DNA of 59,273 bases from Clavulina sp. PMI_390 (Eukaryota > Basidiomycota > Agaricomycetes > Cantharellales > Hydnaceae): the NCBI GenBank assembly GCA_015039315.1, contig WIDE01000080.1, forward strand, positions 93,843 to 153,115, written 5' to 3'. The position numbers and the translations under genes are program-made. Under the pieces are notes generated by a model. The model had not been told where the DNA came from. It worked only from the letters and a program-made list of their open reading frames with translations, and did not search any database. Below are positions 49,901 through 59,273 of this stretch, one piece after another; position 1 is the stretch's first letter; each line of letters begins with the position of its first letter.

Positions 49901-50777
49901 AAGGGCTTTGTCTCCAGGCTCGAGTCTATAATAGGCACGCACATTCATCGATGGATTGGGGTGTTCAGGTTCCTTTGGTAGTCCTTGTTCATCGTCCATT
50001 AGTCCATGCCGCTTGAATAATCCCTATAGTGGGGTCAGGGTTAGTGGCAAATCGATCTGACCACAGAGATAGCAGCGGCACCAGGGTGTCAGCGACCCAT
50101 TGACTGAGTGGTTCAGTATTCCACTTTTCCAACGGAGAAGGTCTTCCATCGTCTTCAATAGATTCCTGCAGCGTTTGAAGAACCCTATAGGATCGAGCCG
50201 CCATTAGTGATGCTCGCGATGGTTAAACAATGGTATAGATCCACCTATGACCTGAGAAAAGCAGCCAGAAAAGAGGGGGTCGCTGGTGATCTGCTTTGGC
50301 AGTATCTTCGGAGAGGGTATGGGCAGCAACAGTGTCATTGACGATGCGCAAACAAGCAAGCAGAAGCCACGACCATGTTCTGACAAGATCTTCGGCTTCA
50401 GGATCCAAAACAGGCGATAGAGTGGTGGACTGTAGGAAGGTTTGGGATTGTTTAAATGGCCAGAATCGTTTTCCACTGTTAGGCGAGTCTGATGTTGGGA
50501 TTGGAGAGGAGCTCGAATGTTCATGTTGACTCTCCTTGTAGGCTTCAGCGTTGAAGAATCCAGGCTCGGTTCGGTATAGCATACCCATGAGACCTAGAAT
50601 GATGCCCACTATGTTAGACGCAACCAACTCGAAAGGGTCGAGCTCGACGTCCTCTTGGATCTCTTTAGCCATTATATCCAATAGGGGCTCAAGGGAAAGC
50701 GAGCGGAACAGCTCAAAAACTTCGGATATGCCTTCTAAATCGAGTTGGGCATCGTCTGCCGACTCCGAGTCAGACAT
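46919..50777 (-). CDS. TPR-F: TPR protein with His/Cys domain and altered C-terminus
   Basis: Exon 1 is 50777-50245 (MSDSESADDAQL), phase 2 at SGHR. Exon 2 lies near 50185-50085 (LQTLQESIEDDGRPSPLEKW). Exon 3 carries FKRHGLMDDEQGLPKE. A 54-nt in-frame intron is likely before SQKINTLLQ, as in the other copies. FHHEFIIAGFG and YQLFTTNCRWYARR keep the His-Cys pair. TPR units such as DGRFAEAIPVLQESLGL and LGQLEEAVTAFRESA are intact. The end differs from C, D, E and G: after KSVFKPGQ the usual last ~50 residues (IATMNNSR ... DIDEVVMQ) are missing and a Ser/Ile/Leu-rich hydrophobic tail follows. With TPR-B it forms the more divergent subgroup of N-termini (SFYLEPLL / SLSLEPLL). Confidence 0.83.
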
Positions 50778-50936
50778 GTTTGGTGGTATGGAAGGCAGGA
50801 CCAGACGCAGGGTAGATCGCGTTGTGCAGAGGAAGAGTTGTGTTTACATATACACCTGAGGCCGCGAACAACATCGCACCAAGTCAGGGACCCGACTTTG
50901 ACAGGATGCACCGCCCCCCGTGCACATTCAGCAGCC

Positions 50937-50946
50937 GAACATGTTC
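50937..50946. promoter_or_regulatory. Palindrome GAACATGTTC upstream of TPR-F
   Basis: Exact family palindrome, 159 bp before the TPR-F start (minus strand). Here it overlaps a second inverted element, GTTCGAAC. Confidence 0.7.
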
Positions 50947-51619
50947 GAACCCCCTCATCGTCCACAGCAATTCTGGGACTTACTCAACGCAATTGTCACC
51001 AGTTGGCGATTCGCAATTACGCCCATGAATCAATTTATGAGCTTCAACAGTATCAAGAGGTCACAAGTCCGAGATGGGCAAACGTGTTCCAGACCTCTTG
51101 GGAGAGGCTTGCGCATTCATCCTGCTGCTTTGAGCGCCTCCTGTCCTCGCCCTCTCTTCGAATAGCATTTTAAGTATCAAAATACCATTAATGTACAACC
51201 AACTCTCCGTGGTAGATGCAAAAAGCAGAGTGCTGAGCCCCAACCCGTTCATGGCAGCGAGCACTGTGTTAACCCCATGAGAACTTGCTGGAGTACTCCA
51301 ATAGAGTTTATTTTACTAAATTTATCGGTGTTTCTGTCGTCCCTCACTTCGCCGATAACATCAGGATATCTTGATCGCTGACCAAGTCAGCATGACGAGT
51401 CGTTATGTACAGTCATCCACCAACTCACTTTCAACAGAGGAATTGAGAATTTCTTGGTGGCCTCTGTGTGAACTACTAGCATATTTTCCGCTGGTCTCGC
51501 TTTCGGAATAATCTTGGAATTCCAAGCACCTCATCCAGAACGCTTTGCTTTACGCTGAGGGAGAAAAAACAGGGAACTCACATTGTGAGCAACACTCTTC
51601 AGCATGCCGCACCATCGTT

Positions 51620-51620
<1 letters not shown>

Positions 51621-51653
<33 letters not shown>
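51621..51653. repeat. Poly(T) tract, 33 nt
   Basis: Uninterrupted T run in the TPR-G/TPR-F spacer. It might be the poly(A) end of a minus-strand retroposed sequence, but I found no matching body or target duplication. Confidence 0.85.
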
Positions 51654-52156
51654 CATCTTCATGCAAGTCTTGAGGTCGCTCTACGAGAATTCAGATACCA
51701 CATCAGGCAATGCGGCAGCTAATTTCCCTCGGGCTCGGAAATGCACCGCTTCTTCATACCTAGTGGGGGGTGTTTATTATTGCGGACGTCTGAATGATCT
51801 AGCCGCCAACACATATGGCAGTCCATTCGTGGTTTTGCACCTTTCATAACGGCCTTAATGGACGACAATCTTACTTGTGGGAGAAAAATTTAGGGTATAG
51901 TATTGACAACTCTCAGCATGGTGAGGCATCACAGCAGATGTGCGAGGTGAAATATATCAATTTGATTCCAGTCTGGGCCGGAAGCTTGGGTGGGGATTGT
52001 GATCTAATAGGGAATTATTGGTCGGGTTTGATGAAAAATGAATAAATGGAAGTGCTGTCCGGAATGCCACTTTACATTCATTCCAGAGAACCAAGGTAGC
52101 GATTCATCAAGATTAGGAGGATGTAAGAGGTAAGATCTTTGAATGGATATACCACA

Positions 52157-55100
52157 TCAAGTTGAACCTTCCTCCTTCGCGTTTTCGAGCGCCTTCTTCA
52201 TCAACAGCTCGTCAATATCAAGTTTTACATCATGCGATAGCTTGTATGCTTCAATCATAGCAGCCATAGCGTCCAACTCCAAGCCGTTCATGGTAGCAAC
52301 CAAGCCAAGCCGCATCAGAGCCAACTCGAGTATACTCTTGGGCTCCACCGCGCCATCCTCATCCTCGTCGCCCTCATCGGAATATCTTGGTTCGATAGAC
52401 CAGGCTAAACGAGTAAGTACCACGTGCTGCCTCGCGCAGTCAAGTGCATCAGCTGATTTGCCCTTGGCAGAATGCATGAGCGCATCATGGTGGCGCTGAC
52501 CAGCGAGCTCTAGTATATCATCCACCGAGATATCGTTCAGGACAGTTTTGAGTATCGCAAGCTGGTGATCCAGAGCAGATTGTGCTTCTTTGCGCTGGTT
52601 AAGCGAGAACAAGATACTTGCTTTGCGAGCAAGGGTTTGAGCATACATCATCCCATCTTCTTCGCCATCCTCATAAATCATCCGGCGTCGTTCTGTAGAC
52701 TCATTAATTGTGACAAGCGCCTTCTCGAAAAGCCTTGCGTCTTGGTAATATTCAGCCAGTTTTCCCAAGCGCTGAGAAAGCTCGTTCTTATTATCAAGTG
52801 TCGTGAAGTCGGCCAGCTGACGGAAGATTGCGAGGGATTCTTCCTGCCTCTCAGCAGCTTCCGCGTGTCTCCCTGCCTCATCGAGGGCACGGGCATACGA
52901 AGTGAGTGCGAGGTGACGTAAATCTCGCCTATCGGAGAGACGTGTTTCGCATAGTTCGAGACAAGCCTCCGCAGTGACTATAGCGCGTTCGGGATAGCCG
53001 CTCCCGATCTCCTGCATCATCTTATGCATGAGTGCCGATACTTGATGCTGATCAGCCTCAAGTTGGTCGCTGATCGAGGCTGCCTCACTTGCGAGAGCTA
53101 GAGCCCCGACCTGATCTCCTAAGTCGGCGATTAACTCAACATAGCGCACGAGAGTCCTGCGAAGAGTTTCACTGATCTTAGTCGAGGATGATGAGGACCG
53201 ATGCCTGCGTCGTAGATGGCCAATAGTTTCCTTCGCGTAATCTTTTACCTCTTCAAGGCGATTGAGTTCCATTAGCACTGCAGCACAGCCGTTCAGAGAA
53301 GACATCAGCTCCAAAAATTGCTCTTCAGAACCGTCTCTTTCGGCTTCCACTACGGGTTGCCGAATTTTGACTGCCATCTGATATGCGCCCAACGCTCCAC
53401 TGAAGCGCTTGAGTTCCTTGAGCAGACTTGCTTGGGAGAAGTACGCCTCCCACAGCGAGGTCGGGACAGTGGAATCATCAGCGCTCTGGCGATGAGCAGC
53501 CTCGTATAGAGAGATAGCCGCATCAACATCCTGCAATCCCTGCAATGCATCACCAGCCTTCACGAGATATTTTGACCTCATCATCAGCCAATCAGCTCGT
53601 TTTTCGGCGGCGTCAAGACCTTCCACGTCAGATTGTAGATTGATAGCCGCCGTGATATCTTGGATTGCGGAACGCACATCTTCATAAGCATATGAAGCAC
53701 GAGAACTGAGCACCAGCGACATGGGTAGCATATCACCATTCTCTGGATCGGACTTGCACAGGAAGATAGCTTCTTTTGAGGCTAGTTGAGAGACTAGATA
53801 TTCTTTGGCAGGGATAGCACATGCTGCCAGGTTAATAAGAGCGAGAATGAGGAGATCGTGGCCATCATCATCCATTCTTGGGAGATCGCGGTACATCGAC
53901 ACGACTTCTTGCCGAATGGGAACTGCCTCTTTCTCACGATCAAGAGACTCCAGAGTCCTGGCGAGTATAATCAGCACATGGGCTCGTTGCTGGCGCGTAT
54001 ACGTCCAGTCTTGACCATCATTGGTTCGAGATAGGATATTGGCGGACCGCTTGAGCGACTTGATGGCTTCATCTGGTTGCCCAGCTAGTCGGTAGTTTAC
54101 ACCAAGCTCGCAGAGGCGGATGGCAAAGGATATAGAGGGCGAGTCAAGTTTCAAGGATTCCCGGAGTGCCGGGATCGCTTCTTCAAATCGACCGGCTAGC
54201 CTTAAGGCACTTGCCAAGGCACCGAGGGACCAAACCAATTGCTCATCTCGACGAAACGCATTTTCGGGAAGATCTCGCATAAGTTTCACAGAACGCTCGG
54301 CGTCTTCGAGGGCTTGAGGGAGGTCCTCGTCAGCAATGACTTGTGATCGCTTTGCAAGGAGATCTGCAATGAGTACGGCGCGCTCGTTAGGATCAAGCGT
54401 TGTGGTCATGAGCGATTCGAGGAGAGGATCGAGCGCGGCTCGCGAAAGAGGTGTCCTATCACGTCGTGAGGTCGCCAAATTGAGAAGATTCCGATGATCA
54501 AGACCTTTGGCCCGTAGATCTACGAGCTTTGAACCTCCGAAACGTTCCTTCTCAAGCTTTCCGCGAATATTCTCGAAAGAGGCCGCTGATTCTTTCCAAA
54601 ATGTGGTGGAAGGGATCTGTCCCACATCACACCACTGCATGATATTGAGGAAGTTCCTTCTCGAATACCAACGGCAATTTGTTGTAAATAGCTGGTATTG
54701 CCCCGTTTGAGTTGCTGGTGGACTGAATCTGATGGCCCATCCCAACAATAAAGATTGGGAGGGTGGTGGGGGCTGTCAAGATGATTTTGGCGAGCTCATT
54801 TGCATTGCTGGACAATGGAGACTTTGACGCCGAGAATGAAATCGTTTCTCGAGCTCCAACACCACCCAACAGGGGTCCAGACGAGTGCATTCCAGTGATC
54901 GGACCAGAGCTGCCCCCTCGCATCCGAGCACCCCGCTCTACCCGAATCCAGCTTGTAGTTTCCTCGCCATCTTCGCCAAACCCACAAACAATAAATTCGT
55001 GATGGAAGGGGGCTTTTTTACTCCGAAACAGGGAGAGTTCTTGGAGGCGTCCCACGGATTTTTCATCCAGGGCGGAAACATTTCGGACGGCCCATGACAC

Positions 55101-56066
55101 GAACTCACTCGCATCGCAGAATGGTGCTCCTTGCTTCGGGTGATGTATTAGTCCTGGAGGCATCAGCCGAAGAATTCGGTTTCTCCCCAGAGACTACATA
55201 ATAGTGAGAACAAGATCGGATGTCTTCTGCTGAAGCGGCTGAAGAAGGCTTACGTCAATCGTCCCATCAGGATGTTCACTAAGCTCCTTAGCTGAAAGCT
55301 GTTGGTCGTCCGCAAGCCCATGTTTTTCAAGTAATTTCTACAGCTGAAGTTGGCGCCAAATCATTCAGCAGGAGAAAGTTACTTACTTTGGCGTTAGAAC
55401 ACCATCGAAGGAGTGGTTGAGGATTCCACTCGTTCACTGGAGGCAGCGTTCCATCACTTGTGACAAGATCGCGCAGTGTTTGAAACGCTCTATATGAGCC
55501 TGTCACTAACCGCATGCAGTAACGAGTTTATTTATGCTGGCTTACCTGTGACCCGAAAACAATAACCAGAACAAAGGAGGCCTGTAGTGATTCGCCTCGG
55601 ATTCGAGGAGCACATAAGCGGCAACAGCGCGACCGACACTGTCAGTACATGCGTCCAGAAGCCATGCCCATGCTTCGATGAGGTGCTCAGCCCCAGGGCC
55701 AGAAGTAGGTGATACGGCTGTGGGCCGCACAAAAGGGAGAGGTCCCTTGAACGGCCAAAATCGCTGTACACCACCGGATGGACCAGATATTTGGTTTCCA
55801 AAATATTTATCGCAATCTGAGCCACCTATGATGCTACTATTGGTGGTATCTAATTCGCACTTTACCGAGGGTAAAGCGTCACGAAGGTCAGAGATGATAG
55901 TCAACATATCCGATGCGACCGACTCGAGAGGGTTAGGCACAATATTTTCGCCCAAGCCCCTGAGCAACGTGGAGTCTTGAGATCCCAGAGATAATGAACG
56001 CAGCGAGCTCATAATATCTGATACCCCTTCTATCTCAGCATCCTTTGCCAGTGTGGTTTTTGACAT
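52157..56066 (-). CDS. TPR-G: family member with a one-base frameshift just before the NCRW motif
   Basis: Exon 1 is 56066-55546 (MSKTTLAKDAEI), phase 2 at LFWLLFSGHR. Exon 2 lies near 55490-55385 (FQTLRDLVTSDGTLPPVNEW); exon 3 carries LLEKHGLADDQQLS. The last exon starts near 55190 and keeps FHHEFIVCGFG. At 54701-54704 a run of four C (G on the coding strand), against three expected, shifts the frame after TSNSNG. One base fewer restores NGQYQLFTTNCRWYSRR, and the frame is then open to 52157 through the whole TPR array (AGRFEEAIPALRESLKLD, AGQPDEAIKSLKRSA) and the acidic tail. The Cys codon is 54674-54676. It is either a recent pseudogene or a homopolymer error; the rest of the gene shows no decay. 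Confidence 0.8.
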
Positions 56067-56836
56067 GGCGTGAACAGAATGGAGTATGCTTGGCAAGATG
56101 ACACTTTATGCAAGTATGTGTGTTTGTGTACCCTTTGGTGAGATGATTCAGCACTGCTTGTCGATGCCTGTTGGCCCATCATGCACTGCTTCAACATAGC
56201 GAAGGGCGGAGTGCTAGTTGCCGGGCGGTCGAACATGTTCGAGGACCCATTTCAACGATTCTCAACAAGAGTGAGCTCTTCGTAATCTGAATAATGTCCT
56301 CGGATACTCTCCACTTTGTGAAGAAGCTTCCTTTATGACTAAGGTATATACTACTCATATTGTATATGTATCTGTGAAGAGAAAGCTACGCAGTTTGGGG
56401 CATTGTTCTTTTTCGCCAAATGAGAGCAATTGCCTGACCAAGATCTGACTGCTGCTAGACATCTTAGAAAATATTAGAGTATTCGTAGCAGTGCTTAGAC
56501 TCTTCCTAGAGCGCCAAAGACCAGAGCGCTGCTACGCGCCTTGAGGATGAGGTACAATTAAGATTATTAGGTTCATAAGGCCGCTAATGATGCTAAAATC
56601 GTTTGCGTAAAATCCGCTCTGGATGGGGGTAGGAAGCTGAGCTTTGTCTATTATCAGAGAAGCGTCACATAGGAAGGTATATTTGATGAGATTAGATTGC
56701 CCTCCTCTGCATTGGCTCCATCACACATCGCGAGCATAGCCTCACAACATCCGAGAAAACCGAGAGATCGACACCCCTGATTGGAGTCATCACGTTATTC
56801 AATATATTGGAAAAATCAAAAATGGCCTTACATATA
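56067..56836. other. Intergenic, promoter side of TPR-G
   Basis: 770 bp with the TPR-G palindrome and the 3' flank of the first small secreted peptide. No other gene was recognised. Confidence 0.5.
56231..56240. promoter_or_regulatory. Palindrome GAACATGTTC upstream of TPR-G
   Basis: Exact family palindrome, 164 bp before the TPR-G start (minus strand), nearly the same distance as in A (163) and F (159). Confidence 0.7.
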
Positions 56837-57101
56837 TTAGCAGATGGTGCGGCTAATGCATAGCTTAGCTCCCTGGGCTGAGTCGCATATAGCAGGGGCT
56901 GGATCGCTCTCTAGGTTATTTCATGGTAGACTTGAGGCTAAGCATGAGGTTAGGCTTACTTGAGGTGCCATCCGGGCAGTCGCATTCGAAGCGACATAGG
57001 TGAATGGATGTCATTGGGGGGACGCCCGCCGCATATGCAGCTTGGATGGAGAGGGCGAAGCTAATGATGAAGCCGATTTTGTACAAGTGCTTCAGTTGCA
57101 T
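56837..57101 (-). CDS. Small secreted cysteine-rich protein, copy 1 (71 aa)
   Basis: Exon 1 is 57101-56960, intron 56959-56911 (49 nt, gtaagc...ctag, phase 1) and exon 2 is 56910-56837. Residues 1-~25 are a signal peptide (Lys-containing start, then IGFIISFALSIQAAYA). The mature part carries CRFECDCPDGTS, then ICDSAQGAKLCISRTIC and a stop right after the last Cys. That gives six mature cysteines in the pattern C-x3-C-x-C ... C-x8-C-x5-C. The downstream paralogue at 57813-58130 has the same exon structure, phase-1 intron, ECDCPDGT core and terminal Cys, which supports the splice call. It is probably an extracellular peptide stabilised by three disulfides. Function is unknown; no family name is recognised. 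Confidence 0.75.
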
Positions 57102-57812
57102 GGTGAGGGGGAGGTTCTGCAGCGTAGCGTGGAGGGCCCAGGATACTTAAGCTCATGAGATACAATGCCATCGGCCTCCAGAATATCCAGCGCACACGAC
57201 ACAGAATAGCGAGAACATCTCCGCGCTAATGTGGCTATCCTGAATTGGCCTGCAGAGTGACGTAAACCGGAGAAACTCCAGATCCTGAGAGGAATGTTCT
57301 CAACCGGTACCTGATCCACCGTTGAGATTCTCGCTACTCGGATGCGTACCAATACTTAGGTGCATGGGAGACGTACACTTTTCATACTCGATACCGCGCC
57401 AGAGTATCCACTTGATCAACCATTATAACGCATATGCCAAGCCGGAAGATCCTATACCATATTGAATTAGGAAGAAAGACGTAAGAGCCAGATCACGAGG
57501 GATTATCGGAGGTTGGCAAGCAAGCCAATCCATAGCATGAGACAAGTTAGTCTCTGACAAAACTGAAGAATCAACATCCGTAGAACGAAGAAAATTGATC
57601 TTATTTTTTTCCATGGGCAGTGAGTATTTATAGTTTCGGTTCGTTTGCAAAAAAAAAGGGATTGAGGTAGCCTATATCTTCAGACTCATGGAGAGACAGG
57701 CCCATACACCTGGGTGCATTTATTGATTATTCTTGAGATCGTTTGTATCCTATTTGATGTGACTTGGCGTACCACCACGGGTCCAAATATCAGTCACTGG
57801 CCAGCCCGCAAT
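57102..57812. other. Intergenic between the small secreted peptide genes
   Basis: About 710 bp. It should hold the promoter of copy 1. Nothing else was recognised. Confidence 0.45.
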
Positions 57813-58130
57813 TTAACAGGTGACCAGTATTGTCTGACAACCCTCCGTATTCTCAGACCCCACACAGGCATCACTATCTAAGATGATAAAAGTGACGATA
57901 AGCCGTAGTTCCCCCAGCGAGTACGAGTCAGTAAAATATGGAATGATTAGCGTATAATCGGCAAGCGGAAAGAGCTCATGATTTCACTTACAAACAGTTC
58001 CATCGGGGCAGTCGCACTCATATTGGCAAGGTCGTTCTGGCAATGCGGCGACTCGCATGACTCCATAGTTGAGGGACGCAAGCAACATAACGCAGCTCCC
58101 AGTGAGTGCGATGAAATTTGCAATCTTCAT
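57813..58130 (-). CDS. Small secreted cysteine-rich protein, copy 2 (67 aa)
   Basis: Exon 1 is 58130-57992, intron 57991-57878 (114 nt, gtaagt...cttag, phase 1) and exon 2 is 57877-57813. The open frame extends upstream of 58130, but the internal Met begins a good signal peptide (MKIANFIALTGSCVMLLASL), so I start there. The mature part has CQYECDCPDGTVYSDAC, then VGSENTEGCQTILVTC and a stop after the last Cys. Six mature cysteines follow C-x3-C-x-C ... C-x8-C-x6-C. A TATA-like stretch (TATAATAAAG on the minus strand) lies about 80 bp upstream. It is a tandem paralogue of the gene at 56837. Role unknown; a small secreted effector-like or signalling peptide is one possibility. Confidence 0.78.
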
Positions 58131-59273
58131 CTGGTTCTGAGGTAAAAGAGGGGAGATGAGCGTGTTGCAGGGAGCCGATCGCGCATGCGAACAGTCAGTG
58201 GGTGCTTTATTATAAGTACTAGAGAATAAATCTCGGAAGAAAGAGAGCACTCGGGGTTTACCATTTCCTGTACATTCGGTTTGATGAGGCAAAAGCTTAT
58301 CGTAAGGTGATACGCCTGCGCAGCACATCCACCTTATCTCATGGTTCATAGACGTCAAAGCTGTGCAATTTATGAACGTGCTGTTATCTCAGACTCAACT
58401 GAACCTGTACACTTGTCCGTGTTGATGACCAAAGCCGATATGAGTGAAAGTAATCCAGACTCCTACTGCCACCTCATTATCCTCAGGCACTAATACATTT
58501 AGATGGGGTGAAAAGATCACCTTTGAATCTGACTTGGTAGCTCCAATTTGTTACCACAATCAATAGGGAGCCCATCAGCACAGACCAACGCCAAGCCCGC
58601 AGTGTGAGAGCGGACGAGAATGGATCATTGGTGCCTTAATCAAGACAGAGATAAGCAAGAATTACGGGCCTCCACTACGATGCAGTTTATGAAGAGCTAT
58701 CTTGACCCTCAAGCTGCAAAGGTGAATAGTGTGAATACCAGAAAGAGTGTCCTCGTCAACTCATGAAGACTCTCAAGCAGTTTGGAGATTTTTGGCAATC
58801 GAAGCCATGGAGGTCTCGTTTTTAGACAGACTAGTGTGAGAAGGACTTCGCATGGTGCTGTATAATTAGGCACAGTGGTTGAGTTGGTGGAAAACAATGG
58901 GGAATCATCAATTCGAACATGTTCCGGAGCTGTCCCAAAGCGTTCAGCTGACTAGCCCAATAGTATCAACGCATTCTTTTCAACCATCCATTCTTGCCTA
59001 TAGCTACCTTCTGGTGGATCGATTAAAAGAGGATCCTTGAATCTTTACTGTTGCAACATACCATGCAGGATTCTATTTATCACAGGTGATAATGACCGTT
59101 TGGCAGCCTTGTTGGATCTCACTAGCGACACATCTATTGGCATCTGAATGCCGTGAAAGATTTAGTCAACATCTGAGCTTGAGATCTGGCGTAGCCTAAG
59201 TTGTAGAGCCAACCCAGCTGGAAGAAAGTGTCGTAGAGCGCGCAGAAGCGGATATATAATATCCCCACTCACA
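58131..59273. other. Right-end intergenic region
   Basis: 1.1 kb without a convincing gene. A 62-codon minus frame (58709-58897) has no recognised domain. The region holds an orphan copy of the TPR-family palindrome at 58915-58924 and an AT-rich TATA-like stretch near 59250 that could serve a gene beyond the window. Confidence 0.5.
58915..58924. promoter_or_regulatory. Orphan palindrome GAACATGTTC
   Basis: Seventh exact copy of the 10-mer, not followed by a recognisable TPR gene on either strand within the window. Confidence 0.5.

Larger units (their letters stand above)
50778..52156. other. Intergenic TPR-G / TPR-F
   Basis: About 1.4 kb, the longest spacer in the array. It holds the TPR-F palindrome and a 33-T tract. 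No gene was recognised. Confidence 0.5.

Noticed and set aside
58709..58897. 62-codon minus frame next to the orphan palindrome
   Set aside because: No similarity to the TPR family start (MSGSTLA-like) or to the small secreted peptides.

Overview
The window is nuclear DNA of a filamentous fungus, almost certainly a mushroom-forming basidiomycete (Agaricomycotina). The genes carry many short (about 49-115 nt) GT-AG introns. The gene set fits: F-box-like proteins of the basidiomycete type, a DNMT1-like cytosine methyltransferase with RFTS and BAH domains, RAD16, large TPR proteins and small secreted cysteine-rich peptides. I cannot name the genus from sequence alone. No tRNA, rRNA, transposase or CRISPR was recognised.

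Layout. 1-3.4 kb: two tandem F-box-like paralogues (+). 5.1-9.9 kb: DNMT1-like DNA methyltransferase (-). 10.2-11.6 kb: mitochondrial carrier of the FAD/folate type (+). 11.8-13.4 kb: a third, unrelated single-exon F-box-like gene (-). 13.75-18.26 kb: RAD16-like SNF2/RING repair ATPase (-), sharing a 155-bp divergent promoter with a short-chain dehydrogenase (+, 18.4-19.9 kb). 24.9-26.2 kb: a small SH3 adaptor (+).

The dominant feature is a seven-member family of about 4-kb genes from 20.8 to 56.1 kb, here called TPR-A (+) and TPR-B to TPR-G (all -). Each encodes an N-terminal helical module ending at a conserved intron, then a domain with an invariant His-Glu-Phe and, about 108 residues later, an Asn-Cys-Arg-Trp motif, then a long TPR array. 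The His-before-Cys order suggests a circularly permuted papain-like (LRAT/PPPDE-type) fold; that is inference. Four copies are open throughout (A, B, C, F). Three carry frame disruptions: D and G have single-base changes in homopolymers, and E has a 173-bp tandem duplication. B and F have divergent C-termini.

Six of the seven copies have the exact palindrome GAACATGTTC 93-190 bp upstream of the start codon. I found it at only one other place in the window (58915). This looks like a shared operator tying the family into one regulon.

The right end holds two tandem small secreted peptides (71 and 67 aa), recovered by assigning short introns. They share a signal peptide, the core ECDCPDGT, six mature cysteines and a final Cys directly before the stop.
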